64,000 nt of DNA from Pararhodobacter aggregans (GCF_003075525.1 NZ_QDDR01000003.1:1-64000), one strand, 5' to 3'; shown: positions 1 to 9,566, numbered from the stretch's first letter. Notes: generated by a model from the sequence alone, not told the origin. Numbers and translations: made by a program.

Positions 1-129
1 CCGGGCGACAACCTGAAGTTCGAAGTCTCGCTGATCGCGCCGATCGCCATGGAAGAGAAGCTCCGCTTCGCCATCCGTGAAGGCGGCCGCACCGTCGGCG
101 CCGGCGTCGTCTCCAAGATCCTGAAGTGA
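1..129 (+). CDS. tuf: Elongation factor Tu, C-terminal 42 residues (5' end outside window)
   Basis: The first 42 codons are open from the left edge and end at TGA (127-129). They encode the EF-Tu domain III tail: [20 protein letters not shown] followed by the near-invariant segment [20 protein letters not shown] and a final LK. EF-Tu is the GTPase that delivers aminoacyl-tRNA to the ribosome. Only the last tenth is present, so neither the GTPase domain nor the operon context upstream can be seen. A diverged copy of the last codons follows at 144-179, and a GTAG palindrome lies at 189-216. Identification is firm. Which tuf copy this is cannot be told. Confidence 0.95.
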   Translation, partial: PGDNLKFEVSLIAPIAMEEKLRFAIREGGRTVGAGVVSKILK

Positions 130-143
130 TCTCGGAAACTCGG

Positions 144-179
144 GGCGGCGCCAGCGTCGTCTCGAAAACCCTGAAGTGA
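144..179 (+). pseudogene. Degenerate duplicate of the tuf 3' end
   Basis: Fifteen bases after the tuf stop, a 36-base stretch translates to [11 protein letters not shown]-stop. The genuine tuf end is [11 protein letters not shown]-stop. The match continues through the stop codon, and both copies are in the same orientation. It has no start codon or ribosome-binding site and is too short to be a gene. I read it as a leftover of recombination or gene conversion between tuf copies. A chance match of 8 of 11 residues ending at the same stop is unlikely, but the origin is inferred. Confidence 0.6.
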
Positions 180-188
180 CGAGACCCC

Positions 189-216
189 GTAGGATGGGCA
201 ATATTGCCCATCCTAC
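189..216. repeat. GTAG palindrome, type A, copy 1
   Basis: A perfect 28-bp palindrome with no loop, GTAGGATGGGCAAT followed by its reverse complement. Identical copies lie at 33981-34008 and 59901-59928. The GTAG foot is the hallmark of REP elements mobilised by RAYT (Y1) transposases. Here GTAG is present at both ends because the element is fully symmetrical. It lies downstream of tuf and may act as a transcript end. No RAYT gene is in the window. Confidence 0.8.
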
Positions 217-283
217 CGACACCGAACCAAAGGCGCGCCGGGCAACCAGCGCGCCCTTCTGCTTTCCCGCCCCGGATCCCGCC

Positions 284-610
284 ATGACCACAATCGCCCT
301 CTATGTCGCGGCCGCGCTGGCGGAGATTGCCGGCTGTTTCGCCGTCTGGGCCTGGTGGCGGCTTGGTGCCGGGGCCCTCTGGCTGCTGCCCGGGCTGGCG
401 GCGCTGGCGCTCTTCGCCTGGCTGCTGGCGCAGGTCCCCGCGGCCCAGGCCGGACGCGCCTTCGCCGCCTATGGCGGGATCTACATCACCGCCTCGCTCC
501 TCTGGCTCTGGCTGGCCGAGGGGCGGCGGCCGGACCTCTGGGACCTGACCGGCGCCCTTCTCTGCCTGCTGGGCGCGGCGGCGATCCTCTGGGGCCCGCG
601 CGGCGCCTGA
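284..610 (+). CDS. YnfA/UPF0060 family small inner-membrane protein
   Basis: A 108-residue protein that is almost entirely four hydrophobic helices separated by short loops. The pattern matches YnfA-type proteins: an N-terminal helix with [17 protein letters not shown], then an [19 protein letters not shown] segment and a last helix ending ILWGPRG. The family resembles half-size small multidrug resistance transporters, but the natural substrate is not established. The ATG at 284 is chosen because the residues before it are non-conserved and read through the palindrome at 189-216. No clear Shine-Dalgarno is visible. It stands alone between tuf and the yifB-like gene. Confidence 0.85.
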   Translation: MTTIALYVAAALAEIAGCFAVWAWWRLGAGALWLLPGLAALALFAWLLAQVPAAQAGRAFAAYGGIYITASLLWLWLAEGRRPDLWDLTGALLCLLGAAAILWGPRGA

Positions 611-684
611 GCGCAAGGTCCCGTTAACCATTCCTAAAAGGTTAACGGCGATCCTCGGCCCCTGCGGCGGAAACGGGGGATCGC

Positions 685-2202
685 ATGCTGGCCTGCGCGC
701 GCACAGTGGCCTTTGACGGGCTCGAGGCCCGTCTGGTCGAGGCGCAATGCGTCCTCAGCCCCGGCCTGCCCGCCTTCCATGTCGTCGGCCTGCCCGACAA
801 GGCGGTGAGCGAGGCCCGCGAACGGGTCCGCGCCGCCCTCGCCTCGCTGGCCATCGCCCTGCCGCCCAAACGCATCACCGTCAACCTCTCGCCCGCCGAC
901 CTGCCCAAGGAGGGCTCGCATTTCGACCTGCCGATCGCCCTCTCGCTGCTCGCCGCGCTGGGCATCATCCCCGTCGACGCGCTGGCCGAAACCGTCTCGC
1001 TGGGCGAGCTGTCGCTCGACGGGGCGCTGGTGCCGGTGCTGGGCGCCCTGCCCGCCGCCATGACTGCGGCCGCGGAATCCTGTACCCTGATCTGCCCCCG
1101 CGCCTGCGGGGCCGAGGCCGCCTGGGTCGGCGCCGCGCGCGTGCTGGCGCCCTCCAGCCTGCAGGACGCCATCGCCCATTTCACCGGCCGCACCCCCCTG
1201 CCCGCCGCCCGCCCGGGCGAGGTCACACCTGTAGCCTCCGCCCGCGACCTGCGCGACGTCAAGGGCCAGGAACGCGCAAAGCGGGCACTGGAGATCGCCG
1301 CCGCCGGGCGCCATCACCTCATCATGGTCGGCTCGCCCGGCTCCGGCAAATCCATGCTGGCCGCCCGCCTGCCGGGGCTGTTGCCGCCGCTGTCGGCCAT
1401 GGAAGCCCTTGAAACCTCGATGATCCATTCGCTGGCCGGGCTTCTGGACGAAGGCGGCATCTCCCGCACCCGGCCCTTCCGCGAGCCCCATCACACCGCC
1501 TCGGTCGCCGCCATCGTCGGCGGCGGCAAGGGCGCCAAACCCGGCGAGATCAGCCTCGCCCATAACGGCGTCCTGTTCCTGGACGAGCTGCCGGAATTCC
1601 CCCGCACCGTGCTGGAAACCCTGCGCCAGCCGATCGAAACCGGCGAGGTGGTGGTGGCCCGCGCCAATGCCCATACCCGCTATCCCTGCCGCTTCCTGCT
1701 GGTTGCCGCCGCCAATCCCTGCCGCTGCGGCTATCTGGCCGAGCCCGGCCGCGCCTGCAACCGCGCGCCGCATTGCGGCGAGGATTACATCGGCCGCATC
1801 TCGGGCCCGCTGATGGACCGCTTCGACCTGCGGCTTGAGGTGCCGCCGGTCGCCTGGTCCGACCTCGACCTGCCGCCGACCGGCGAGAGTTCGGCCGCCA
1901 TCGCCGCCCGGGTCGCCCAAGCGCGCGCGGTGCAGGAGGCCCGGTTCGAGGGGCGCCCGGGGCTGCGGGTCAACGCCGATGCCGAGGGCGCCCTGCTGGA
2001 GGAAATCGCCGCGCCCGACCGCGAAGGCAAGGAGACGCTGGCCCTGGTGGCCGAGCGCTTCGGCCTGACGGCGCGGGGCTATCACCGGGTGCTGCGAGTG
2101 GCGCGGACGATTGCCGATCTGGACGGCTCGCCCGATGTGCGGGCGCCGCATGTGGCCGAGGCGATCAGCTTTCGGCTGTTGGTCGCAGACAGGACAGGAT
2201 GA
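685..2202 (+). CDS. YifB/ComM family AAA+ ATPase (Mg-chelatase-like)
   Basis: A 505-residue protein of the YifB/ComM family. The N-terminal Lon-protease-fold domain (about residues 1-140) contains GLPAFHVVGLPDKAVSEARE. The AAA+ module has Walker A GSPGSGKS (near 216) and Walker B VLFLDELPEF (near 296). A cysteine-rich loop follows, NPCRCGY...C...C, and then the chelatase C-terminal domain with RISGPLMDRFDLRLEV. ComM homologues are hexameric helicases that promote branch migration during natural transformation; in other bacteria the role is less clear. The gene is full length. Its last 38 bases overlap the convergent esterase gene, an unusually tight tail-to-tail arrangement. Confidence 0.93.
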   Translation: MLACARTVAFDGLEARLVEAQCVLSPGLPAFHVVGLPDKAVSEARERVRAALASLAIALPPKRITVNLSPADLPKEGSHFDLPIALSLLAALGIIPVDALAETVSLGELSLDGALVPVLGALPAAMTAAAESCTLICPRACGAEAAWVGAARVLAPSSLQDAIAHFTGRTPLPAARPGEVTPVASARDLRDVKGQERAKRALEIAAAGRHHLIMVGSPGSGKSMLAARLPGLLPPLSAMEALETSMIHSLAGLLDEGGISRTRPFREPHHTASVAAIVGGGKGAKPGEISLAHNGVLFLDELPEFPRTVLETLRQPIETGEVVVARANAHTRYPCRFLLVAAANPCRCGYLAEPGRACNRAPHCGEDYIGRISGPLMDRFDLRLEVPPVAWSDLDLPPTGESSAAIAARVAQARAVQEARFEGRPGLRVNADAEGALLEEIAAPDREGKETLALVAERFGLTARGYHRVLRVARTIADLDGSPDVRAPHVAEAISFRLLVADRTG

Positions 2203-3070
2203 AGCGCGCCGTGTGATCGAGCGTATCGTCGGCTTCGGGCAGCCAGCCGTGCAGCATCGGCCAGACATGCGGCAGGTCCCCGGCGATGCGGATTTCGGCC
2301 CCGGGCAGGCGGCCGCGCATGCGCTGGGCGTCGTCGCGCAGGATCTCGGTTTCGGCGGCGAGGATCAGCACCGGCGGCGCGGCCGGGAAGGTCGCGTAGA
2401 GCGGCGAGAGGCGCGGGTCGTCGGCATCGGCGGGACGCGCCCCGCCCAGGATCTGCGCCCGCGTCTCGGTCAGGCGATGCGCGGGCAGCACCTGATCGCG
2501 CGAGGCATTGGTGACCAGCGAGGCGCCGGAAAAGGTCAGGTCGGTCCAGGGCGAAAAGGCGAAGAGCCCCGCCGGCACCCGCCCCTCGCGGCACAGATGC
2601 CCGAGGAGCGCCAGCGCCAGACCGCCGCCGGCCGAATCACCGCCCAGAACGATGCTCTCGGGCCGGTGGCCGCGCCGGACCAGCCCGTCATAGGCGGCCA
2701 GCGCATCCTCGAAAGCGGCGGGAAAGGGGTGTTCGGGCGCCAGCCGATATCCCGCGACGAAGACCCGGGCGCCGCTGCGCTGCGCCAGCGCGGCGGCGAG
2801 CGCGGCATGGGTGCGGGGGCTGCCCATCAGATAGGCGCCGCCGTGGAAATAGAGGATCACGCCCTCGTCCTGCGGCTGGTTCGAGATCCACAGACCCGGC
2901 ACCCCGCCCTCTTCGGCCTCCAGCAGCAGGCTGCGCGGCGGCAGGCGGCAGAAACGCCGCGCCATCCGTTCGAAATGCGCCCGCGCCGCGCGCGGATCGC
3001 GCTGACGCGCCAGCGAGGGGCGCGTCAGGTTCAGCCCGACGAAGCGGGCGACCCTGGCCTGCCAGCTCAT
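2165..3070 (-). CDS. Alpha/beta hydrolase, hormone-sensitive-lipase family esterase
   Basis: A 301-residue cytoplasmic esterase. It has the HGG oxyanion motif ([10 protein letters not shown], near residues 74-83), the nucleophile elbow GDSAGG with Ser146, an AETEILRDD segment where the catalytic acid lies, and [10 protein letters not shown] carrying the histidine. In the acid motif most relatives have Asp; here the aligned residue is Glu, which some family members tolerate. Family enzymes hydrolyse short-chain esters or lactones, and the substrate here is unknown. Its ATG overlaps the gshB stop as ATGA, so it is probably co-transcribed with and coupled to glutathione synthetase. The 3' end overlaps yifB by 38 bases. 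Confidence 0.88.
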   Translation of the reverse strand: MSWQARVARFVGLNLTRPSLARQRDPRAARAHFERMARRFCRLPPRSLLLEAEEGGVPGLWISNQPQDEGVILYFHGGAYLMGSPRTHAALAAALAQRSGARVFVAGYRLAPEHPFPAAFEDALAAYDGLVRRGHRPESIVLGGDSAGGGLALALLGHLCREGRVPAGLFAFSPWTDLTFSGASLVTNASRDQVLPAHRLTETRAQILGGARPADADDPRLSPLYATFPAAPPVLILAAETEILRDDAQRMRGRLPGAEIRIAGDLPHVWPMLHGWLPEADDTLDHTARFILSCLRPTAES

Positions 3071-4014
3071 TTGGCCGCGCGCCGGGCTTCCAGCGCCTCC
3101 CAGATGCGGGCGGCCACGTTGATGCCATCGAAACGCTCCAGCTCCTGGATGCCGGTGGGCGAGGTCACGTTGATCTCGGTCAGCCAGTCGCCGATCACGT
3201 CGATGCCAACGAAAACCTGGCCCTTCTCGCGCAGGAGGGGGCCGATGGCAGCGCAGATCTCACGGTCGCGGGCGGTCAGCTCGACCTTCTCGGGACGGCC
3301 GCCGACATGCATGTTCGAGCGCGTCTCGCCCTCGGCCGGAACCCGGTTGATGGCGCCGACCGGCTCACCATCGACGAGGATGACGCGCTTGTCGCCCTTG
3401 GTCACGGCGGGGAGGTATTTCTGCACGATGAGCGGCTCGCGCGAGAAGCCGGTGAAAAGCTCGTAGAGCGACGAGAGGTTGCGGTCGTTGGCGTCGAGCC
3501 GGAACACCCCGGCGCCGCCGTTCCCGTAGAGGGGCTTGAGGATCACATCGCCGTGGCGGTGCTTGAAGTCCTTGATCTCGCTCAGAGATCTGGCGATCAT
3601 CGTCGGCGGGGTCAGCTGCGGGAAGGTCAGGACCAGCAGCTTCTCCGGGTAGTTGCGCACCCAGAACGGGTCATTCGCCACCACCACCTTGTCGCGGATC
3701 AGGTCCAGCAGATGGGTGGTGGTGATATAGGCCATGTCGAAGGGCGGGTCCTGGCGCAGCCAGACCACATCCATGGTCGAGAGGTCCAGCCGCTCCTCCG
3801 GTCCGAAGGCCACATGGTCGCCCTGCACGCGCTTGACGGTGAAGGGGCGGGCCCGGGCCACGACTCGGCCTTCGTCGAAGGTCAGCTTGTCGGGCGTGTA
3901 GACCCACAGCTGATGGCCCCGCGCCTGGGCCTCTTCGGCCAGGCGGAAGGACGAATCCGCGTTGATGTTGACGCCCTCGATCGGGTCCATCTGGAAAGCG
4001 ATACGCAGCGCCAT
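3067..4014 (-). CDS. gshB: Glutathione synthetase
   Basis: A 315-residue ATP-grasp enzyme that joins gamma-glutamylcysteine to glycine in the cytoplasm. It starts [20 protein letters not shown], the typical GshB N-terminus. It contains [17 protein letters not shown], the ATP-grasp loop [16 protein letters not shown], and the C-terminal [17 protein letters not shown] signature. The ATG at 4014 is chosen because the conserved N-terminus begins there and the 14 codons upstream are non-conserved. The stop overlaps the esterase start (ATGA). Position and strand place it downstream of rsmI and yraN, a common alphaproteobacterial neighbourhood. Confidence 0.96.
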   Translation of the reverse strand: MALRIAFQMDPIEGVNINADSSFRLAEEAQARGHQLWVYTPDKLTFDEGRVVARARPFTVKRVQGDHVAFGPEERLDLSTMDVVWLRQDPPFDMAYITTTHLLDLIRDKVVVANDPFWVRNYPEKLLVLTFPQLTPPTMIARSLSEIKDFKHRHGDVILKPLYGNGGAGVFRLDANDRNLSSLYELFTGFSREPLIVQKYLPAVTKGDKRVILVDGEPVGAINRVPAEGETRSNMHVGGRPEKVELTARDREICAAIGPLLREKGQVFVGIDVIGDWLTEINVTSPTGIQELERFDGINVAARIWEALEARRAAK

Positions 4015-4132
4015 GACACCTCCTGCCGATCCGCGAAGGGATCGCCGATCCGGCACCCCCAGCGGATAGATGGCTCAGACGCGCCGGAGTTTCAATCGCT
4101 TCGGCCGCTTCCGTTCGGTCTTCACGCAGGCG

Positions 4133-4486
4133 TCAGGCGCAAAGTGCGTTCTCCAGGATCTCGATCCGGCCGAAAGAATCGATCAGCGCCACGTCGAAAC
4201 GGGCCGGTGTGTTCAGCCCGGCCGGACAGGTGCCGAGGAATTCCGACGCAGCGTCATAAAGCCGTTGGATCTGCCGGGCCGAGAGCCGTTCCGCCGCCCG
4301 TGCATGGCTGCGGCTTTTCTTGACCTCGACAAAGACAAAGCCGTCGCCGTCCCGCATCACCAGGTCGATTTCGCCGCCCTTGCCGCGCCAGCGATGCCGG
4401 ACCAGCGGGAAACCCCGCTGCTGATAATCGCGCGCCACCTGCCCCTCGGCCGAAAGACCCGCGTGATAGGAAACCGATCCGCTCAT
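4133..4486 (-). CDS. yraN: YraN/UPF0102 family nuclease-fold protein
   Basis: A 117-residue protein with the YraN pattern: GLSAEGQVARDYQQRGF near the N-terminus, then GGEIDLVMRDGDGFVFVEVK, which supplies the E...D...ExK residues of the PD-(D/E)XK nuclease fold, and a C-terminal RFDVALIDSFGRIEILENAL. The family resembles Holliday-junction resolvases, but its cellular role is poorly defined. The start overlaps the rsmI stop by ATGA, so the two are translationally coupled. In enterobacteria the same neighbours (rsmI, lpoA, yraN) occur, with yraN on the lpoA side of the divergent promoter. Confidence 0.9.
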   Translation of the reverse strand: MSGSVSYHAGLSAEGQVARDYQQRGFPLVRHRWRGKGGEIDLVMRDGDGFVFVEVKKSRSHARAAERLSARQIQRLYDAASEFLGTCPAGLNTPARFDVALIDSFGRIEILENALCA

Positions 4487-5397
4487 TCGTCCCCTTTCCC
4501 GAGCGCCAGCGCCCGCTGATACACCTGCCGGCGCGGCAGGCCCGTCGCGCCCGCCACCGCATCCACTGCCTCGCGCAGCGAGACATCCGCCATCGCCGCC
4601 CGCAGCATTCCGTCCAGATCGAGGGCCACATCCCGCGCCGCCGCCTGCCCCAGCAGCAAGACGATCTCCCCCTTGAGATCACGGTCGGCAATCGCTGCCG
4701 TCACCTCGGCAAGCGAGCCTCGAATCACCTCCTCGAAGCGTTTGGTGAGTTCGCGGCACAGTGCGACCTCCCGTTCCCCATACTCGCCCAATTCATCTAA
4801 CAATCGGTGAATGCGCTTGGGGCTTTCGTACATCACCAGCGTCGCCGGGATCCCTGTCACCTCGGCCAGCCAGCTTTTGCGCGCGCCGCCCTGCGCGGGG
4901 GGAAAGCCCAGAAAGCAGAAGCGGTCGGTCGGCAGCCCGCCCACCGCCAGCGCGGTCAGCACGGCCGAGGCGCCGGGCGCGGCAAGCACGGGAAAACCTT
5001 CGGCAATCGCCGCCCGGGCCAGCTGGAAACCGGGGTCGGCGACCAGAGGGGTTCCGGCCTCGCTGGCATAGGCCACCGACTTTCCTTCGGCCAGCAGGCC
5101 CATGATCCGCGGCCGGACCTGGGCGCCGTTGTGGTCGTGATAGGCGATCAGCGGACGACCCTTCAGGGGCACGCCATGGATCTCCATCAGCCGGCGCAGG
5201 CTGCGGGTGTCCTCGGCCGCCAGCACATCGGCCCCGGCAAAGAGGTCGAGCGCCCGCAGCGTGATGTCGCGCGCGGCACCGATCGGCGTCGAGACCAGAT
5301 GCAGCCCCGGCGGCACCCGCCCCGGCCGCGCCGAATGGGCCTCGATCCCGGCGGAATGCCGCGCGTCCCCGTCCCCGGACCCTTGCGTCTCGCTCAT
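4483..5397 (-). CDS. rsmI: 16S rRNA (cytidine(1402)-2'-O)-methyltransferase
   Basis: A 304-residue SAM-dependent tetrapyrrole-methylase-fold enzyme that 2'-O-methylates C1402 in the ribosomal P site. Diagnostic segments are LHLVSTPIGAARDITLRALD, LAAEDTRSLRRLMEIHGV, AYHDHNG, SEAGTPLVADPGFQLARAA and GAPGASAVLTAL-type residues, then a C-terminal domain with LPRRQVYQRALAL. About 30 residues before the conserved core look like a non-conserved leader, so the true start could be slightly internal. It is divergent from the LpoA-like gene across about 100 bp holding both promoters, and coupled to yraN downstream. Confidence 0.95.
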   Translation of the reverse strand: MSETQGSGDGDARHSAGIEAHSARPGRVPPGLHLVSTPIGAARDITLRALDLFAGADVLAAEDTRSLRRLMEIHGVPLKGRPLIAYHDHNGAQVRPRIMGLLAEGKSVAYASEAGTPLVADPGFQLARAAIAEGFPVLAAPGASAVLTALAVGGLPTDRFCFLGFPPAQGGARKSWLAEVTGIPATLVMYESPKRIHRLLDELGEYGEREVALCRELTKRFEEVIRGSLAEVTAAIADRDLKGEIVLLLGQAAARDVALDLDGMLRAAMADVSLREAVDAVAGATGLPRRQVYQRALALGKGDE

Positions 5398-5501
5398 GCT
5401 CGTTCCACAGACACGTTTACTTCACCCCTGGCGTTCAATACTTGTGCCATAGTGTCGCCCGCGGCGAACGCCACCGCAACCCGCCCTGCAAGACCTGATC
5501 C

Positions 5502-6740
5502 GTGAGGAAGTCGATGGATAGCGAAGCCCCCGCACGCAAGCGCCAAGACCGCCAGCCCCTTTCCATCCTGTCGTCGACGGCTCTTGCTGCTCCCACCCGC
5601 CGCGGCGCGCTGCTCGGCCTGCTGTCGCTTGCCGCCTGCGGCCCGATCGCGCTGGGGGGCTCGCGCAACGCCGCGCCGATCAATACCGCAGCGCCCGTGG
5701 CCGTGGGCCTGCTGGTGCCCTCCGGCTCCACGACCCAGGGCAATGACATCCTGGCCGCGAACCTGGAAAACGCCGCGCGGCTGGCCATCGCCGATCTGGA
5801 GGGCGTGCAGATCGACCTGCGCGTCTATGCCACGCAAGGCGACCCCACCATCGCCGCGCAGGTCGCCCGCCAGGCGGTTGACGAGGGCGCGCGCATCCTG
5901 CTGGGTCCGGTGCACGGGGCCGAGGCCTCGGCCGTCGGCACCGCCGTCGCCGCGCTGGGCATCAACGTGCTGGCCTTCTCGAACAACCCGGCGATTGCCG
6001 GCAACAACGTCTTCGTGCTGGGCCTGACCCCGGACAATGCCGCGCGCCGCGTGCTGTCCTACGCCATGGCCAACAACCGCGGCCGGGTGATGATCATCGG
6101 CGAGCGGACCAGTGCGGGCGAGTTGATGATGGCCTCGGTCAACCGGGCCGCGGCCGAGACCGGCGCGCAGATCGTCGCGACCGAGACTTACGATTTCTCG
6201 CAGCAGGGCATCGTCGCGGCGCTGCCGCAGATGGCCTCCTCGGCCCGGTCCTCGGGCGCGCAGTCGATCCTGTTCACCGCCGACAGCGCGGGCGCCCTGC
6301 CGGTGTTGGCGCAGCTGCTGCCCGACAACCGCATCGCCTATCCGCAATTCCAGTTCATGGGCGTGACGCAGTGGAACATTCCCCCCGCCACGCTGCAATT
6401 GCGCGGCTTGCAGGACGGCTGGTTCACCCTGCCCGACCCCGGCGTCACCCAGCAGTTCGAGAGCCGCTATGCCGCCGCTTATGGCGCAACGCCGCATCCG
6501 ATTGCGGGGCTGGCCTATGACGGGATCGCCGCCATCGGCGCGCTGCTGCGCACCGGCTCGAACGAGGCCCTGTCGCACAGCGCGCTGCGCCAGCAATCGG
6601 GCTTCGTCGGCGTGAACGGCGTCTTCCGCTTCCTGTCCGACGGCACCAACGAGCGCGGGCTCGCCGTGGCCACGATCCGCAACAATGCGCTGGTCATCCT
6701 GGACCCGGCGCCGCGCAGCTTCGCCGGTCCCGGCGCGTAG
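5502..6740 (+). CDS. LpoA-like penicillin-binding protein activator lipoprotein
   Basis: A 412-residue exported protein of the periplasmic-binding-protein fold, the same fold as the C-terminal half of LpoA. The N-terminus holds twin arginines followed by a hydrophobic stretch and the lipobox LSLAACG, so lipidation of the Cys is expected. The mature part has PVAVGLLVPSGSTTQGNDI, IDLRVYATQGDPTIAAQVA and VLAFSNNPAIAGNNVFVLG. LpoA activates PBP1A from the outer membrane. By analogy this could act on the class A penicillin-binding protein at 18.7-20.9 kb, but only location and fold support that. The start is GTG 5502 or ATG 5514. It is divergent from rsmI, and glnD follows nine bases later. Confidence 0.85.
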   Translation: MRKSMDSEAPARKRQDRQPLSILSSTALAAPTRRGALLGLLSLAACGPIALGGSRNAAPINTAAPVAVGLLVPSGSTTQGNDILAANLENAARLAIADLEGVQIDLRVYATQGDPTIAAQVARQAVDEGARILLGPVHGAEASAVGTAVAALGINVLAFSNNPAIAGNNVFVLGLTPDNAARRVLSYAMANNRGRVMIIGERTSAGELMMASVNRAAAETGAQIVATETYDFSQQGIVAALPQMASSARSSGAQSILFTADSAGALPVLAQLLPDNRIAYPQFQFMGVTQWNIPPATLQLRGLQDGWFTLPDPGVTQQFESRYAAAYGATPHPIAGLAYDGIAAIGALLRTGSNEALSHSALRQQSGFVGVNGVFRFLSDGTNERGLAVATIRNNALVILDPAPRSFAGPGA

Positions 6741-6749
6741 GATCCGTCC

Positions 6750-9566
6750 ATGGACAAAGCCGCCGCCCCTCTGGCCCCTGCCGAGCGGCTCTATGCCCTG
6801 CCTCCCGCCCCCGGCCCCGACGAATCGCTGATCGTCGAGGCGGGGCGGATCTGCGACCTCGACGCGCTGGAGACGGCGCTGCGCGAGGGGCTGGCGGGAC
6901 AGGACGACGCGCGCGAGATCCGGGCGCTGACGGTCAAGATCCTGAGCGAGGTCCTGCGGCAGGGCAATGCGGTGCTGCATGCGGCGCTGGCCCGCTCGCC
7001 CCGCGATTCGCGCAGCTATGTCCGGGCGCAGAGCTGGCTGACGGATACGGTAGTGATCGCCGCGCTGCGGGTGGCGCAACTGAACCTGCATCCCAATGGC
7101 GCACCGACCAAGGGCCAGCGGATCGCCGTCATGGCGGTCGGCGGCTATGGCCGGGCCGAGATGGCGCCGTTTTCCGACGTGGACCTGCTGTTCCTGGCGC
7201 CGACCAAGCTGAGCGGCTGGGCGGAAAGCGTCATCGAATCCACGCTCTACATCCTGTGGGATCTGAAGCTGAAGATCGGCCATTCCAGCCGCACGGTCGA
7301 GGATTGCCTGCGCCTGGGGCGCGAGGATTACACGATCCGCACCGCGCTGTTGGAGACCCGCTTCCTGACCGGCAACACGACGCTGGCCCGGGAATTGCGC
7401 GACCGGCTCTGGTCCGAGCTTTTCGCCAATACCCAGTCCGATTTCATCGAGGCCAAGCTGGCCGAGCGGTCCGAACGGCACCAGAAACAGGGCGGCCAGC
7501 GCTATGTGCTGGAGCCCAACGTGAAAGAGGGCAAGGGCGGGCTCAGGGACCTGCAAACCCTCTACTGGATCGCCAAATACATGCACCGCGCGCAGAAGGC
7601 GGCGGAGCTGGTGGGCCTCGGCTTCTACACCAAGCCGGAATACGAGAATTTCCGCGCCGCCGAGACCTTCCTCTGGGCGGTGCGCTGCCATCTGCACATC
7701 CTGACCGGGCGGGCCACCGATACGCTGAGTTTCGACCTGCAGCCCGAGGTGGCCCAGCGCATGGGCTATCTGGACCATGGCGGGCGCCGCGCGGTCGAGC
7801 ATTTCATGCAGGATTACTTCCGCCACGCCACCCGCGTGGGGGAACTGACCCGCGTCTTCCTCACCGCGCTGGAAGAGCGTCACGTCAAGCGGGCGCCCAA
7901 GCTGCTGGGCCTGCTCAGGCGGCGCAAAAAGGTGAAACCGGGCTACAGTGTCGAGCTGAACCGGCTGGACATCGAGGATCCGAAAAGCTTCCTCGCCGAT
8001 CCGCTGAACCTGCTGCGCATCTTCGAGGAGGGGCTGCGCACCGGCATGCTGCTGCACCCCGATGCGATGCGCCTCGTTGCCGCCAACCTCGACCGGATCG
8101 ACGCCGACATGCGGGAAAACCCCGAGGCGGCGCGCATCTTCCTCGACATGCTGCTCAAGCATGGCAACCCCGAGCGGCCGCTCCGGCGGATGAACGAGCT
8201 GGGCGTGCTCAGCGCCTTCATCCCCGAATTCGAGCCGATCGTGGCGATGATGCAGTTCAACGTCTACCACCATTACACGGTGGACGAACACACGATCCAA
8301 TGCGTCAGCGCCCTGGCGCAAATCGAGCGCAAGGAGCTGAAGGAAGAGCTGCCGCTCTCGTCCGCGATCCTCGACGCGGGGGTCAACCGCAAGGTGCTGT
8401 ACGTGGCGCTGCTGCTGCATGACATCGGCAAGGGCCGGCCCGAGGATCACTCGATCCTCGGCGCGCAGATCGCCCGCAAGGTGGCGCCGCGGCTGGGCCT
8501 GAACCCCGAGGAATGCGAGACGGTGGAATGGCTGGTGCGCCATCACCTTCTGATGTCCGACATGGCGCAGAAACGCGATATCGCCGACCCGCGCACCATC
8601 CGCGATTTCGCCAAGCTGGTGAAGACCAAGAAGCGGCTCGACCTGCTGACGGTGCTGACCGTCTGCGACATCCGCGGCGTGGGCCCCGGGACCTGGAACA
8701 ACTGGAAGGCCATGCTGCTCAGGGCGCTGCACGCCGATACGGCGGCCGCGCTGCAGGACGGGGCCGAGGCGCTCAACCGCTCGAACCGCGAGGATGAGGC
8801 CAAGCGCGCGCTCCGCCGGGCCCTGGCCGACTGGCCGCGCGCCGATCTGGCGGCCGAGACGGCGCGCCATTACGGCCCCTATTGGCAGGGCCTCACCCCC
8901 GAGACGCATGTCGTCTTCGCCCAGCTGCTGCGCGACCTGCCCAACAACGAGATCCGCATCGACCTGAAGCTGGTCGATGACCGCGACGCGACCCGCGCCT
9001 GTTTCGCGCTGGCCGACCATCCGGGCATCTTCTCGCGGCTGGCCGGGGCGCTGGCGCTGGTCGGCGCCAATATCGTCGACGCGCGGACCTATACGACCAA
9101 GGACGGCTACGCGACGGCCGAGTTCTGGATCCAGGACGCCGAGGGCAAACCCTACGAGGAAGCCCGCCTGCCCCGCCTGCGCAAGATGATCGAGAAGACC
9201 TTTGCCGGCGAGGTGGTGGCGACCCAGGCGCTGAAGGACCGCGACAAGGTCAAGAAACGCGAACGCGCCTTCCGGGTGCCCACCAAGATCGTTTTCGACA
9301 ACGAGGGCTCGGATATCTACACGATCATCGAGGTCGACACCCGCGACCGTCCCGGCCTGCTTTACGATCTGACGCGGACGCTGGCCGCGAACAACATCTA
9401 CATCGCCAGCGCGGTCATCGCGACTTATGGCGTGCAGGTGGTGGACAGCTTCTACGTCAAGGACATGTTCGGCCTGAAACTGCACGCCAAGTCCAAGCAG
9501 GAATCGCTGGAGAAGAAGCTGCGCGCCGCCATCGAGGCCGGGGCGCAGCGGGCGGCGCAGGGGTGA
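6750..9566 (+). CDS. glnD: [Protein-PII] uridylyltransferase / uridylyl-removing enzyme
   Basis: A 938-residue cytoplasmic nitrogen sensor that uridylylates PII when glutamine is low and removes UMP when it is high. The nucleotidyltransferase motif GGYGRAEMAPFSDVDLLFL lies near residues 131-149, and the PII-UTase segment GGLRDLQTLYWIAKYMHR follows. The HD domain motif LLLHDIGKGRPEDHS is near 554. Two C-terminal ACT domains contain ALADHPGIFSRLAGAL (near 752) and DTRDRPGLLYDLTRTL (near 864). All catalytic motifs are intact and length is normal. A likely substrate, GlnK, is encoded at 21.2 kb. It starts nine bases after the LpoA-like gene and 110 bp before murJ. Confidence 0.97.
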   Translation: MDKAAAPLAPAERLYALPPAPGPDESLIVEAGRICDLDALETALREGLAGQDDAREIRALTVKILSEVLRQGNAVLHAALARSPRDSRSYVRAQSWLTDTVVIAALRVAQLNLHPNGAPTKGQRIAVMAVGGYGRAEMAPFSDVDLLFLAPTKLSGWAESVIESTLYILWDLKLKIGHSSRTVEDCLRLGREDYTIRTALLETRFLTGNTTLARELRDRLWSELFANTQSDFIEAKLAERSERHQKQGGQRYVLEPNVKEGKGGLRDLQTLYWIAKYMHRAQKAAELVGLGFYTKPEYENFRAAETFLWAVRCHLHILTGRATDTLSFDLQPEVAQRMGYLDHGGRRAVEHFMQDYFRHATRVGELTRVFLTALEERHVKRAPKLLGLLRRRKKVKPGYSVELNRLDIEDPKSFLADPLNLLRIFEEGLRTGMLLHPDAMRLVAANLDRIDADMRENPEAARIFLDMLLKHGNPERPLRRMNELGVLSAFIPEFEPIVAMMQFNVYHHYTVDEHTIQCVSALAQIERKELKEELPLSSAILDAGVNRKVLYVALLLHDIGKGRPEDHSILGAQIARKVAPRLGLNPEECETVEWLVRHHLLMSDMAQKRDIADPRTIRDFAKLVKTKKRLDLLTVLTVCDIRGVGPGTWNNWKAMLLRALHADTAAALQDGAEALNRSNREDEAKRALRRALADWPRADLAAETARHYGPYWQGLTPETHVVFAQLLRDLPNNEIRIDLKLVDDRDATRACFALADHPGIFSRLAGALALVGANIVDARTYTTKDGYATAEFWIQDAEGKPYEEARLPRLRKMIEKTFAGEVVATQALKDRDKVKKRERAFRVPTKIVFDNEGSDIYTIIEVDTRDRPGLLYDLTRTLAANNIYIASAVIATYGVQVVDSFYVKDMFGLKLHAKSKQESLEKKLRAAIEAGAQRAAQG

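Noticed and set aside
5394-9485. A 1363-codon open frame on the minus strand opposite the LpoA-like gene and glnD
   Set aside because: It mirrors the codon pattern of the real plus-strand genes. The product is His/Gln/Arg/Gly-rich low-complexity with no domain, typical for antisense frames in GC-rich DNA.
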